In this document: positions 1 to 13,206 of the stretch, in pieces | How the letters are laid out: each line of letters opens with the position of its first letter | Position numbering within the stretch: position 1 is the first letter of the stretch | Notes under the pieces: generated by a model | The model's input: only the letters and a program-made list of their open reading frames with translations | What the model was told of the DNA's origin: nothing | The model's database searches: none | Position numbers and translations under genes: made by a program | NCBI GenBank assembly: GCA_035235625.1 | Contig: CP141144.1 | Span: 40,546,014 to 40,610,013, forward strand | Direction: 5' to 3' | DNA length: 64,000 nucleotides | DNA from: Saururus chinensis | Taxonomy: Eukaryota; Streptophyta; Magnoliopsida; Piperales; Saururaceae

Positions 1-354
1 TTATGGAGGAAGAGACTTCTAGGTGAGGTAACATTATGATGTTGAAATTATGAGAAAATATTTGTAAATATTATGCTTACATCACTTATGTATGGTGATG
101 ATGATGTTTGCTATTGGATATGATAGTTGTTGATTTTGTGATGATGTAGTGTAATCATGTATATTGTTATTTCATAGTACTTGTTCAGCCATTTTACTGG
201 GTATATTCGTATACTCTATATCCGTGTGATACAGGTTCCTTGTAGGGTGAAAGTTATTTTCAGACTTTGGATTTACAACAAGGACTATGTTATTAGACCA
301 CTTGACATGTTAAATGTTTTCTTACTTAAAGGTAAATAACTTTATGTACGAAAG
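1..354. mobile_element. Fragment of an LTR, left part, interrupted by the element at 355-2520
   Basis: AT-rich non-coding sequence up to the edge of the window. It is read as the left part of an LTR because, after the inserted element ends at 2520, the sequence continues to a typical LTR terminus (GGGGCATGACA) at 2760. The five bases before the insertion (GAAAG, 350-354) resemble the five after it (GTGAG), a decayed target duplication. No protein-coding signal was seen. The true start lies outside the window, so the family and orientation cannot be settled. Confidence 0.35.
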
Positions 355-2520
355 TGTCACGCCCCGGTCTAGGGCCCCCTAATAATCGTCGGCCTAGCCC
401 AACCCAAGGGTTTCAAAAAACAAATGTAGGAGTTAAAATTTTCTTCCAGGAGCATCCTCTATGTGCAAGAGCAGTAACATTCCTCTACACACTATGGAGC
501 TTCAGTGCTCTCCTACGCATAGACCAGAACAAACTTATATTTATAACTAATTGGATCAAGCCAACATTGTTGTAATATTAGTTACTTATGTACTTATTGG
601 ATAACATCTATTATTCTAATAATGTAGGATTTGAATGTAATGGTTATTATATGCATTAGGCAATACAAAGTCCTATATTTCATATACTTATAATCCATTA
701 AATCATTCGGAGTCATATAGAAATTTAATAACTCATCGGAGGTAGATGAAAGCTAATAAATCATCGAAGTCAAACAGAAGATAATAAATCATCGAATAAA
801 CTATTCAGAACCAAACAAAATATAATAAATCAATCAGAGTCAAACATCTCTTTCCTTCAAAGAGCATAGAAGAGCATATCAAACTAGATCAAAACATATC
901 AAATCAGAACAAATCAAAGCAAAGCAGATCATATCAGAGTAAAACATATATCTCATTTAGCATATTAAGTTAACTACTTAACATGCACATGCATTTATTT
1001 AAACATGCATTAAAATTGAAAAGTCAAAAACACTTACTCCCTTGAGGTTTCCAAAAGTAGCAACATTCAGAGTTGTTCCTTCCTTTAGTGCATCCTCCTC
1101 TTGAGGTCAAAAGATAGCGGATAGAGCCTCCTATTGCTCCAGAACGTTTCTCCCTTTCCGCCCAATTTCAATGAGCAGAATTTACCTTTACTCGGGACAT
1201 TTCTCTCATTGCTCTAGAAGGAGACCGACATATCCTCCCCTTTCCTAGGTTTGTCCTCGCTCTTTGTGCTTGACGACGATGGGCATAACCTTCCTTTTAC
1301 CAAGAGATGTATCTCTCTTTTTACCTTGAAGGCGACGAAAAGAACCTCCCTTTACCCAAGGCATTTCTCTCTCTACACGCATCAAGGCTGTGGATAAAAC
1401 CTCCCCATTATCAGGGATGTTTCTCCCTCTTTGCGCCAAAAGGCGGCCGACAGAACCTCCCCTTACCCAGAGACATGTCTCTCTTTCTGCGCCCATAGGT
1501 GGTAGACAGTACCTCCCCTTACCCCCGACCTTTGTATCTCTTCGTGCCCAAAGACAATGGACAAAATTTCCCTATTTCCTTGGGGTGTTTCTCTCTTTGC
1601 ACGGCTAAAGGCAACAAACAGGACCTCCCCTTGCCTGGAGACATCTCTCTCTCTCCCTCTCTCTTTGCGGCCCATTGTAGACTGAAAGACAGAGGACGAA
1701 ACCTCCTCTTACTTTGGACCATTTCTCTCTCTTTGGGCCTAAAGGTAATGGACATAGCCTCCTCTTCCCTCAGGTTGTTTCTCCTATCTAGAGTTGCCAA
1801 CTCGAGGAATGAACCATTCAATTGCTTAAGCACCCTTAAATTAGCTAAAAACGTCTCTCGAATAGGCAAAATCAAGCTCAAAAGTAACAAAAAAATCTCC
1901 CAAAAATTGCATGGTAGGGAAGAGCACCATATGAACCGCATGCACTCACACACATGACAAGTACATGTCACATACCTACACATGCACAATGCAGCCGCCA
2001 CATTGGTGGCACATGTAGGACATTTGCATGTCTTGTAGGCCTAGGGCCTCATTATGCTAGCCCCATCTGTTGTCCACATAATGCTGATGTGTGACAACTA
2101 TGGCTTGCGATGACACGGGCCTTGCGGTGCAGCTGATGCCAGTTGTTGTCATCCGTTTCTTTTTTTTTTATTCTTTTCCATTCCACACTTCAAAATGTTA
2201 CAACTTCCTACCCTAAAGTTGGAATCACGCATTATTGGTACCATTGGCCTTGTATCTATGAGCCCTATATAACTAGACCCTACATGGGTCGATTATCCTA
2301 CACTTTTTAAATAGGTCCTAGTCATGTGCATGCTTTCTGAGGTCATAACTTTAGCTCCTAACCTGCATTTTGTGCATTCTTTAATTTGTTATGCTCTTTT
2401 CTTCGAGCTCCAACTATATACATGGATTTGATCCCTCAAACCTCTTAATTCTTATCTAAAAATCTATAATTAATACTAACCCCTTGGGTTAGATGTAATC
2501 CAAAAAATTGGGGCATTATA
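355..2520 (-). mobile_element. Solo LTR, family I (copy 1)
   Basis: The element begins TGTCACGCCCCGG and ends GGGGCATTATA, a mutated CA terminus, for about 2.17 kb. It is homologous over most of its length to the inverted copy at 15048-17119 and to the paired LTRs at 51110-53149 and 56571-57758. Shared landmarks are a block around AACATTCCTCTACACAC (about 475), an ATCA-rich segment (about 840-950), a tandem-repeat block (about 1245-1790), and an AAAACGTCTCTCGAATAG-like segment before the distal part. In the paired copies the purine tract and primer site show that transcription runs on the minus strand in this orientation. No internal region or second LTR is adjacent, so it is called solo. Imperfect TSD GAAAG/GTGAG. 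Confidence 0.7.
1245..1790. repeat. Imperfect tandem repeats of about 55-65 bp inside the family I LTR
   Basis: The block repeats a unit built from ACCTCCCCTTACCC, then an ACATNTCTCTCT stretch, then GCGCCCATAGGNGGNGGACA, with heavy divergence between copies. Overlapping short frames on both strands here are products of the repeat. The equivalent block is present in the other family I LTRs (about 15760-16400, 51950-52320, 56900-57000), so it belongs to the LTR rather than being a local expansion. Confidence 0.7.
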
Positions 2521-2760
2521 GTGAGTGTCAATCCATTTATATCTGTGCATATCAAGATATTAAGACATGTACTCGAGAAAGACCTTTTGTGATTTAAGAT
2601 ATAATTTGACTTAGATTATTATTGTACTCTGATTTAGTATTTGCATGTTCAAAAAATAAGTTAGTTGTGTCCTAAGATATCTTGTTAAAGATTTGACCAA
2701 AAAAATTTGTTTATATTGTTTTACTCATAAAAATGGGTTTAAAAATCTTGGGGCATGACA
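2521..2760. mobile_element. Right end of the LTR interrupted at 355
   Basis: AT-rich sequence ending GGGGCATGACA at 2760, the expected CA terminus of the TGTCACGCCCC LTR type seen elsewhere in the window. It directly follows the solo LTR and is interpreted as the remainder of the host LTR at 1-354. There is no coding content. Confidence 0.35.
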
Positions 2761-3571
2761 CTCAGTGTGAGGGAGAGGATTACAAAAGGAGAGAGTGGGG
2801 AGGAGAGGTGGGTTTGGTCTATGAGGAATTACATAAAGCAGACTAGTCCTCGCCGAACCAGTCCAACCATAGCTAGGCTTACTATGTCCTAGTGGGTGAC
2901 ATCAAAATTTTAGGGGGAAGGGGGTGGGAGGGAGTTGTAGGTGTTAGGGCAGTAGACAAAGTTGGTAGATGACATTAGATGAGGTGGCTAGAGGAGGCGG
3001 CAACCATGGTGGAGAGTGACAAGTAGGAAGAAAGGAAAAGATGCTATAGAAGGGGGCGTATAATTCTTATATTTTAAAAAATAAGTTTAGTATCAGTCAA
3101 GGGTGCATGTATATAAGAAATTTCAAAATTCCTTATTATGGTTGTATGAAATTAAAGAAAATAAAGAGATGTACACATTAGTAGTTATTTGTAGGCATGC
3201 ACCTAATTTAAGTAGGGTTTATTTCCCTTAGAGTCTAGTTTTGAGGTCTGATGCAATAGAGGCATTAGTTTTGTAAGGGACACCTTGTATTTTTTTTGTA
3301 ATTATTCCTCCTCCCTAAATAAAAAAACTCCCTCTTCTTAAGAAGAACGTGTGGAAAAAAGGTAGATTTAGTTGTAATTATGGTGGTTGTATAAGAATAA
3401 TAATACATATTGTTTCTCTATTGAAAATTGAAATAATTGTAGTTGAAACTATAGGAGCCATATGAATCAAGATTTACTATGAGACATGACGACCGGCATG
3501 CCAAAAATACGATGTTTCATCGTTTGTATACCCATGAAGCGTGCCAGCACACCAGACCAATACAAAAATAA

Positions 3572-3760
3572 GGTATTCTCTTTGTCTCATATTAATAGTT
3601 ATATTTAAAAAAATAATTAATTTTATTAAACAGTAAAACCCACACCTCATAGGTAGAAAAATAAGCACTCTTTTTTAAGTACCCAATCTCTTAAATTTAA
3701 CAAAATGAAACCATTAATATGAAACAATTTTTTGGTTAAATAAAGCTATTAATTTTAGAT
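3572..3760. mobile_element. Stowaway-like MITE remnant (unit 1)
   Basis: Begins TTCTCTTTGTCTCATATTAA, a diverged form of the CTCCCTCCGT Stowaway end. It aligns along about 185 bp with the copy at 24364-24548, including the internal AGTAAAACC and TTTTTTAAGTAC segments. The far terminal repeat is not recognisable. It is duplicated at 9690-9880 as part of the segmental duplication, so it predates it. Confidence 0.55.
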
Positions 3761-5800
3761 TAATTTTGGTTTAATGTGTATGGTGTGACGTCCACTACTT
3801 AATTAAAAAATATTTTTTTGGCCAATACATTTGAGCTATTGAGAAAATTAGTATGAGCCCTAGCTTACGTTAATGCCTATCAGTCTGTGCTTTGAGAGTA
3901 AGATCCGAGTGTAAGGGGGCAAATAACCTATCTACCCCCTAAGTTTTATGTACTATCGTATTTCAATCAGAGAACCTTTTACAAATAGAATTCGTACTCA
4001 AAACCATAACATCCAAGCTATGGGAACACATTAATTTGTCTTGTTTCTTTTGACACTTATTTAAAAGCTTTAAATTTTGCACTGGCATTCGCTCTTAGAT
4101 ATTTTAGGAAAAATTATATTTTTATATAAAAATATATATAAAAACTTACTCATAAATTTTAATTAATCTAGATAAATAAGCCCATGTGACCTTTGTATAG
4201 GGCTTACTTGTAAGGTCTATTCAAAACTTTTGTATGAATTTTTGGTTTTTTATTTGGAAACACCACTATCCATATTTTAGTCCCCGAACCTTCATTTTGA
4301 TTTTTTAAATAAAGTTTGGATCTTTTCATTTTGATTTTCTAAATAAAGCCAGGTCAATCATACTCAGAGCCGCCAGCCCATTTCCAAGACCAATTCATTA
4401 AAGTTTTTTATATTTTCCACTTTACAACTTTTAAATCAGCAATGATTTGAGCGTTAGGGTGCCAGATGGTGGGACCTAGAGATCATAGGGTGAGCACTGA
4501 TATGAAAAATGTAATATTTTTTACGTATGTTCTTTTATCAAATCATAAATTCTGAATTAAGAAAAGGAAGAAAAAAATGAAAACTCTATAGCTATGAATG
4601 GTTCAATTTGCCCCACTGGCTCCTGGTCTATTTCTTTTGTAAATTATATTTAAATCTTATAAATTTTATAGAAAAATTGTATTAATACCCTTTGATGTTT
4701 CAAAAATTAAATATATATCCCAATTTGATAACAAATTCGTTAGTAATTATTTCTATTAAAAATAACTCTTATCTATTGATTTGCTAAAGAGATTATGGGG
4801 ATGTAACCCATGAGGAGCGTAATGGACACACCCTATATAAATACTCATTTATCCTATTAATAAGTCTAATTAAAAAAATATAATATTCCATATTGATTAC
4901 TCTATTTGGCTCAATTTAAATTATTAAATAATTTTAAAAAAGTCTTAAAAATTTCTCACATAATTTTTTTTTAAGGACAGGGGATGAGAGGGAATGAGGG
5001 CTTGGAGGAATTCATCAAGAGCCTGGTGGATCAGAGGGTAAGAAGGGGAAGGCGGAGAAAAAATTGATGGTTTAATACTTATCTGAAAAAAATAAATTAA
5101 AACTATTAATATAAGTCAAATGTAGTCTTTTTTTTTAAGCACATTTTCTAAGGTTGAATCAAGTTTTGTCGTGAAGCCAAAATACACGGGAAGGAAACAA
5201 TTCAGATTCCTCCCCCAATTCCCACAGCTGTATTCACAAGCACATATTTTTTTTCTTTCTAAAAGGCTTATCATTGCAAACTACCTAACGCCCCCAGTTT
5301 TGTCATTTATCCCACTTATAAATTATTTTTAGCTCACAATTCCCTCGTCACCCCTGAATGTCTGCTTTGGCAACAGCTCCATATCCCCATGGTACAAAGG
5401 AAAGAAGTATTTTTTATATTTTTTTATTTACAATGAACCTAAGCGTAAATTAGATATAAGACTTTTAATATTTAATATCGATGATATATGTATTAGCACA
5501 CATTAGCACATCGTCAATATGATAGATAAAAGCATCTCAGGCATAATAAATACTAGGTTTTATTGTCCGTAAAAGAGCATAAGAAATGTTTCTCCCTCTT
5601 ATCGGAACCACAGCACCCCAAGGAAGAAGGGGCCAGGCTGTTAGGTCCTTACCTCACTACTACCCCTCGTGAAGAGAAGCATCTTTCATGCTGCCTATTA
5701 ATAATGAGCCTAACATAAGACGTACATATGAGCCTTTGATATTTAAGGTCTATGGTATACATGCTAGTGCATATTAACATTAATAACACTGATGTTTATT

Positions 5801-6506
5801 GGTGCTTATGGACGTTCATAGTTTAGATATTCATATGTGTCCATGTTTATCTTTATTTTTATATAGAGCAGATAATTTTTTGTATCAAGGTTAAACACAA
5901 ACTAAATTTTTTATCCGCTCTAATGGGGATATATGGATACAGACATAGCCTTATCCGTGTCTGTAAATGTCCACGTCTACCACCATTACCTAACACTCCC
6001 TCCAATATTAGTTATTACTAACTACTTAGTAAAAAAATATAATTGAGTTTTTATGTAGCATGTTAAGACAGTTCTAATGTGATATGTAAGTATTTGACAA
6101 CTTATAAACATGAATATAATAATTATGTAGCATAATAAGACAGTCATAACATACTACATAAGTACTAAATGACTTGAAATTATATATCTAGAACTTATGT
6201 AGCATGTTTGGGTGGTTTTAAAATGCTACATAAGTATTAGACAACTTGAAAACATGGATTTAATACCAATCGATCATGTTAGGACAATTTCAACGTACTA
6301 CTTAGGTACTTTGACAATTTGAATTAAATAAAATTTAAGTGTTAAAAGTATTTACCCATGTTCATCTATGTCTGCGACGGACGAACTTGAACAAAATATA
6401 ATATAGACAAGGGTGGACATGGATGGACACGGATAAAAAGTATGCAAATGGCTGACAAGGGACACAAATAACCCTCTATTTGTGCCTAGTTTTATCTGTG
6501 AGCACC
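5801..6506. mobile_element. hAT-type MITE (unit 1 copy)
   Basis: About 0.7 kb non-coding element starting GGTGCTTATGGACGTTCATA and ending CTGTGAGCACC, giving a short imperfect terminal inverted repeat. The interior repeats ATGTAGCATGTTNGGAC and its complement, and the ends carry WTGGACACRGATA-like segments. All of these are shared with the hAT element at 50441-57815, whose 8-bp target duplication is perfect. No TSD could be read here. It is a non-autonomous element without transposase. Confidence 0.6.
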
Positions 6507-6559
6507 TTCAGTTTACGTTAACGTGTACTAGCATATGCATCAATTATCTCAAGAAAAAG

Positions 6560-6790
6560 GAATTTGTATTATTACTTGCATTGTGGTGTGAAGCATTTGG
6601 ATTCCTCCAATGAACTTGAACAATTGGGAATTGATCAAATTGAAATGTCAAACCCAATAGATCTGGAACCAGATATGGGGCCATATAGTACAAGGTCTTG
6701 TAGAACTGTGTATCAGTTCATTGAGGATAGATGATAGAAGAAAGCAAGTTACAAGTGAGAATGGCCAGTGAGAAGGCGTTGGGTTGGTTA
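6560..6790 (+). pseudogene. Gene-like fragment, degraded copy in unit 1
   Basis: Homologous to 12475-12680 in unit 2. The region encoding HLDSSDELEQLGIDQIE is recognisable in unit 2, but here the first part of the frame is missing and a short insertion (about 6650-6680) interrupts the IEM-NHIVQGLEEL segment. The product family is not recognised. It is probably a captured or decayed exon rather than a functioning gene. Confidence 0.35.
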
Positions 6791-7004
6791 GTTATTAATA
6801 TTCGCCTGCCATATTTGACACGGTCCGCAGCGAACAAGAAAATGAGCTCTGGTTTCTGGAAGTGGTTTTTTTCAATCTAAAACAGTTCTTATTATTGTAC
6901 AATATTTGAGTTAACTTTTAGATAATTCTGCAATTCCTAATCAAAGTTCAAATTTGACCATGAACAGAATCTGGGGCACTATGAAAACGAATGGAAAGAA
7001 ACAT

Positions 7005-7283
7005 TCACATTACTTGGAAGTCAAGACTCAAGTTCATAAGTAATAAATGGTGGTCGAAATGTTCAGAGACATAACAAGGTTCCAAGTTGCAGTTGAGAAA
7101 CATAAGTACACATAAACTACCATAGTCAAGAGGAAATCTACCAAAAAAAATTAAGTCGAGAGGAAATGAGATGATAAACAAATAGGTGTTTGACATAATC
7201 TGAATAGATTGCTTGCACAAGCGCCTTTGTACGGCAAACCTCTTATAGTTCTTGTGAAATGTGGAAATGAGGACTATGGCCAA
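7005..7283. other. Conserved non-coding block, unit 1 (three copies in window)
   Basis: The block containing AAATGTTCAGAGACATAACA is matched at 12908-13171 in unit 2 and, more distantly, at 17330-17490. The plus-strand frame starting at the AAATGTTCAG motif stays open only briefly in all three copies (EMFRD-, KMFRN-). The minus-strand frame is open through the block in units 1 and 2 but has no recognisable domain. It could be a transcript tail or exon relic; function unknown. Confidence 0.35.
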
Positions 7284-7317
7284 TTTTTTGGATTGGGAAT
7301 TTGGGAGTTGACAAACT

Positions 7318-8431
<1,114 letters not shown>

Positions 8432-8847
8432 AATTAAGTACCATCTTTCGCAGTAGTCAAACACATAGTAGTGTGGAAGACCTATATGTTAAAACTTTCT
8501 ATATGTGCATGTATGTTCAACTAGATTTACCACATCCTGTTAAGAAAATATCGTATGTGCTCACGATAAAAACCTTGTCATGTCATTGGATACACGACGA
8601 TGTAAGTATACAATATTATCAGCTACGCTAATCATATAGACTTACACGATAAATATAAATATCGTGTTACTAGTGACACGACCCATAATGCCTACATACC
8701 GTTGTGTAGCTAAACAAACACACTAACATGATATGAACAATTAACGAATAAACGTACACACACTATGTACATCACCATATGAATGAAGTGTACCTGGTGA
8801 TATAGTGAGTTAACCTGGAATTCATATATTAAAACAAGCAATACAAT

Positions 8848-9046
8848 CACATTCCTTGTTTCTTCTCGCATGTTTTCGATGTGTTTGCAGGCAAATGGGG
8901 TTAACTCTTCCATTATATTCTGGCTATATATCCGACATTTTTCAAATAATGCAATCATGTGCTTCCTTGTGTGCTTAATTAACCGAGGTATAGGCATCAA
9001 TCTGACTTTTTTAAACATTGCATTGACACTTTCAAATTTGTTTGAG
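8848..9046 (-). pseudogene. MULE (MuDR-type) transposase fragment, C-terminal part
   Basis: The minus strand encodes a segment beginning NKFESVNAMFKKVRLMPIP and continuing through an Arg-rich stretch, a Phe-Glu-Lys-Cys-Arg segment and ELTPFACKHIENM. This order (N-x-x-ES-N-x-x-x-K-x-x-R-x-x-PI, then the ALFEKCR and LTP-A segments) is typical of the region downstream of the catalytic core in plant Mutator-like transposases. The catalytic DDE core, zinc knuckle and terminal inverted repeats are absent. The fragment stops at the boundary of duplication unit 2 (9050), so the duplication breakpoint cut it or used it. Family assignment is from motif memory, without a search. Confidence 0.6.
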
Positions 9047-9689
9047 CCAAACCAGTCCAACCATAGCTAGGCTTGCCATGCCCTAGTGGGTGACATTAGA
9101 TGAGGCACCTACAGGAGGAGGCAGCAACCATGGTGGAGAGTGGGAAGTAGGAAGAAGGGAAAAGATGCTATAGAAAGGGACAAATAATTCTTATATTTTA
9201 AAAAATAAGTTTAGTATCAATCAAGGGTGTATATAAGAAATTTCAAAATTCCTTATTATGGTTGTATGAAATTAAAGAAAATAAAAAGAAGTACACATTA
9301 GTAGTTATTTGTAGGCATGCACCTAATTGACGTAGGGTTTATTTCCCTTAGTGTCCGGTTTTGAGGTCTGATGCAATAAAGGCATTAGTTTTGTAAGGGA
9401 CACCTTGTTTTTTTTGTTGTAATTATTCCTCCTCCCTGAATAAAAAAACTCTCTCTTCTTAAAAAGAACATCTGGAAAAAAGGTAGATTTAGTTGTAATT
9501 ATGTTGGTTGTACAAGAATAATAATACATATTGTTTCTTTATTGACAATTAAAATAATTGTAGCTAAAACTATAGGAGACATATGAATCAAGATTTACTT
9601 TGTGACATGATGACCGGCGTGCCAAAAATATGATGTTTCATGGTTTGTATACCCGTGAAGCACACCACCACACCAGGCCAATACAAAAA

Positions 9690-9880
9690 TAAAGTATTCT
9701 CTTTGTCTCATATTAATAGTTATATTTAAAAAAATAATTAATTTTATTAAACGGTAAAACCCACACCACATAGGCCAAAAAATAAGCACTCTTTTTTAAG
9801 TACCCAACTTCTTAAATTTAACAAAATAGAACTATTAATATAAAATAATTTTTTTGTTAAATAGAGCTATTAATTTAAGA
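9690..9880. mobile_element. Stowaway-like MITE remnant (unit 2)
   Basis: Duplicate of the element at 3572-3760 carried by the segmental duplication. It has the same TTCTCTTTGTCTCATATTAA left end and TTTTTTAAGTACCCAA segment. No far terminal repeat is recognised. Confidence 0.55.
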
Positions 9881-11248
9881 TAAAGAGATTATTAAAAAAA
9901 ACCCTCCAAGCAACCTTCATATATTAAGATAGGAACTTTCCTAGTTGGAGTCTTGGGTCCAATTGGTTTAATGTGTAAGCTGTGAGGTCCACTACTTAAT
10001 TAAAAAGTGTTTTTTTAGCCAATATATTTGAGCCATTGAGAAAGATAGTATGATTCTTAGCTTACGTTAATGCCTGTCAGTCCGTGCTTTGAGAGTAAGA
10101 TCCGAGTGTAGGGGGCGAATAACCTATCTACCCCCTAAGTTTTATGTACTATCATATTTCAATCAGAGAACCTTGGACAAATAGAATTCATACTCAAAAC
10201 CATAATATTTATGTTCAATTTGATAACAAATTCGTTAGTAATTATTTCTATTAAAAGTAACTCTTATTTATTGATTTGCTAAAGAGATTATGGGGATGTA
10301 ACCAATGAGGAGCATAATGGACACACCCTATACAATACTCATTTGTCCTATTAATAAGTCCAATTAAAAAAAAAAACAATGTTCCATATTGATTACTCCA
10401 TTTCGTTCAATTTAAATTATTAAATAATTTTTAAAAAGTCTTAAAAACTTCTCACATAATTTTTTTTAAAAGAGGAGAAGGAAAAGGGTGGTATGATATA
10501 ACGACAGGGGATGAGAGGGAATGAGGGCTTGGAGGATTTCATCAAGGACCTGGTGGATCAGAGGGTAAGAAGGGGAAGGCGGAGAAAAAATTGATGGTTT
10601 CATACCTTAAAACATAAAATAAAACTATTAAATACAAGTCAAATGTACTCTTTTTCTTCAAGCACATTTTCGAAGGTTGAATAAGTTTTGTCGTGAAGCC
10701 AAAATACACGGGAAGGAAACAATTCAGACTCCTCCCCCAATTCCCACAGTTGTATTCACAAGCACACATGTTTTTTTCTTTCTAAAAAGCTTATCATTGC
10801 AAACTACCTAACGCCCCCAGTTTTGTCATTTATCCCACTTATAAATTAATTTTAGTTCACAATTCCCTCGTCACCCCTTCTGAATGTCTGCTTTGGCAAC
10901 AGCCCCATATCCCCATGGTATATAGGAAAGAAGTAGTTATTATATTTTTTATTTACAATGAACCTAAGCGTAAATCAGATATGAGACTTTTAACAATAAA
11001 TACTAGGTTTATTATTAGTAAAGAGCATGAGAAATGGTTCTCCCTCGTAAAGGAACCACAACACCCTAAGGAGGATGGGGCCAGGCTATTAGGTCCCTAC
11101 CTCACTACTACACCTCATGAAGGGAAGCATCTTTTATGTTGCCCACTAATAATGAGCCTAATATAAGTCGTATATGTGAACCTTTGATATTTAAAATCGA
11201 TAATATACATATTAGCGCATATTAACATTAGTAACACTGATGTTTATT

Positions 11249-11954
11249 AGTGCTTATGGAGGTCTATAGTCTAGATATTCATTTGTGTTCATGTTTATCT
11301 TTATTTTTACAGAGAGCAAATAATTTTTTGTATCAAGGTTAAACATATACTGAGTTTTTTATCAGCTCTAATGGGGATATATGGACACAAACATAGCCTT
11401 ATCTGTGTCTACAAATGTCCACATCTGCCACCATTACCTAATACTCCTTCCAATATTAGTTATTACTAACTACTTAGTAAAAAAATATAATTGAGTTTTT
11501 ATGTAGCATGTTAAGACAGTTCTAATATGATACGTAAGTATTTGATAACTTAAAAACATAAATATAATAATTATGTAGCATGATAAGACAATCATAACAT
11601 ACTATATAAGTACTAAACAACTTGAAATTATAGATCTAGAACTTATGTAACATGTTAGGATAGTTTTAAAATGCAACATAAGTATTGGACAACTTGAAAA
11701 CATAAATTTAATAATAATTGAGCATGTTTGGATAATTTTAACATATTACTTAGGTACGTTGACAATTTAAATTAAGATAAAATTTAAGTGTTAAAGTATT
11801 TACCCATATTCATCTATGTCTATGATAGATGAACTCGAATAAAATATAATATGGACAAGGGTGGACATAGATGGACACAAATAAGAAACATGCAAATGGC
11901 GGACAAAGGACACAAATAACCCTCTATTTGTGCCTATTTTTATCTGTGAGCACC
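11249..11954. mobile_element. hAT-type MITE (unit 2 copy)
   Basis: Duplicate of the element at 5801-6506, starting AGTGCTTATGGAGGTC and ending CTGTGAGCACC. It keeps the internal TATGTAGCATGTTAAGACAG motif and the subterminal TGGACACA segments. It has no transposase. Confidence 0.6.
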
Positions 11955-12345
11955 TTTAGTTACGTTAATGTGTGCTACCATATGCATCAATGATCTCAAG
12001 AATAAGGACTCCCATGTACAATTTTTGTTAGGTTCATTGTTTTGTTAGGTTCATTGTGTATGAAGAGCATCAAAAATAATTCTTAAACACATTTGGTAGA
12101 AGAGGCCGAAGTGCTAGTTCCCTAACTTGGATGAAGAAGCGTGCCCAAAATGGGCCAGGGTCGACGTAGCAGGGGCCCAAAATAGTGAGACTGACCGGCG
12201 AGGTGATCAACTTCAAAATGAGTCAAACGAGTGAGGTAAGTGATAGAATGCGTGCGGTGTTAATTGACTAGGAGGATAAGTGACCAATTCCGGGTACGAA
12301 TCGGGCATTAAAAGTAGAAGGTTGTCGTTTTCACTACCCTCGTAA

Positions 12346-12621
12346 TTGAGCAATAAGCCCGAGCAGGGGCGCCATCAATTTGTCCTTAATTTGGAGCTTC
12401 CTTTTTACCAAACTCCCATTCTTCTCCTGTCCACATTAGATGATTCAATAATACAGAACATACAAGGGAGATTGTATTACTACCTGCACTGTGGCGTGAA
12501 GCATTTGGATTCCTCCGATGAACTTGAACAATTGGGAATTGATCAAATTGAAATGGCAAACCATATAGTACAAGGTCTTGAAGAACTGTGTATCAGTTCA
12601 ATGAGGATTGAGGATAGATGA
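12346..12621 (+). pseudogene. Gene-like open frame in unit 2, unknown product (possible exon fragment)
   Basis: An open frame of 91 codons that starts just after a TAA and has no ATG at its upstream end, so it is more like an internal or terminal exon than a complete gene. It encodes a plausible soluble segment: FVLNLELPF, then a LLSTLDDSIIQ stretch, then DSSDELEQLGIDQIE and a helical IVQGLEELCISSMR, ending at TGA. A GAG/GTAAGTG splice-donor-like site lies upstream at about 12236, but no convincing acceptor links it. Only the second half survives in unit 1 (6560-6790). I do not recognise the family. Captured exon or decayed single-copy gene are both possible. Confidence 0.35.
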
Positions 12622-12907
12622 TAGAAGAAAACAAGTTACAAGTGAGAATGGCCAGTGAGAAGGCGTTGTGTTGATTAGTCATTAATAGTCGCCCGCCATA
12701 TTTGAAACGGTCCGCGGAGAACAAGAAAATGAGCTCTGGTTTCTGGTAGTGGTTTCGTTCAATCTAAAACAGTTCATATTATTGTACAATATTTGAGTTA
12801 GTTTTTAGATAATTCTGCAATTCCTAATCAAAGTTCAAATTTGACCATGAACAGAATCGGGGGCACTATGAAAACGAATGGAAAGAAACATTCACATTAC
12901 TTGGAAG

Positions 12908-13171
12908 TCAAGACTCAAGTTCAAAGAGTACTAAATGGTGGTGGAAATGTTCAGAGACACAACAAGGTCCCAAGTTGCAGTTGAGAAACATAAGTACACA
13001 TAAACTACCAAAGTCAAGAGGAAATCTACCCAAAAAAATTAAGTCGAGAGGAAATGAGATGATTAACAAATGGGTGTTTGACATAATCTGAATAGATTGC
13101 TTGCCCAAGCGCCGTTGTACGGCAAACCTCTTACAGTTCTTGTGAAATCTGGAAATGAGGTCTATGGCCAA
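12908..13171. other. Conserved non-coding block, unit 2
   Basis: Counterpart of 7005-7283 and of the more distant 17330-17490. It contains AAATGTTCAGAGACACAACA followed by GTTGCAGTTGAGAAACATAA. It lies about 290 bases downstream of the gene-like frame in both duplication units, so it may be the 3' part of the same former transcription unit. Confidence 0.35.
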
Positions 13172-13206
13172 ATTTCTTGTATTGGGAATTTGGGAGTTGA
13201 CAAACT

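Larger units (their letters stand above)
2856..7317. repeat. Tandem segmental duplication, unit 1
   Basis: About 4.46 kb, collinear with 9050-13206. Both units start at AACCAGTCCAACCATAGC and end at GGGAGTTGACAAACT. They share a Stowaway-like element, the AAGGGGAAGGCGGAG block (about 5043), a hAT MITE and a gene-like fragment. Unit 1 has about 700 bp (about 4020-4720) absent from unit 2, and lacks about 460 bp that unit 2 has at about 12010-12475. Outside the named sub-features no coding or RNA gene could be supported. Confidence 0.85.
9050..13206. repeat. Tandem segmental duplication, unit 2
   Basis: About 4.16 kb, same orientation as 2856-7317 and sharing both boundaries with it. Relative to unit 1 it lacks about 700 bp near 10200 and has about 460 bp extra at about 12010-12475, which includes the first half of the gene-like frame at 12346. 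Many single-base and small indel differences show that the duplication is old. Confidence 0.85.

Noticed and set aside
1519..2001. 160-codon minus-strand frame and a 152-codon plus-strand frame over the same bases
   Set aside because: Both lie in the repeat block of a solo LTR and have no domain; open in both directions because of the repeat composition.
3477..3668. 63-codon minus-strand frame repeated at 9595-9789
   Set aside because: The repetition is due to the segmental duplication, and the frame covers a Stowaway-like MITE; not a protein family.
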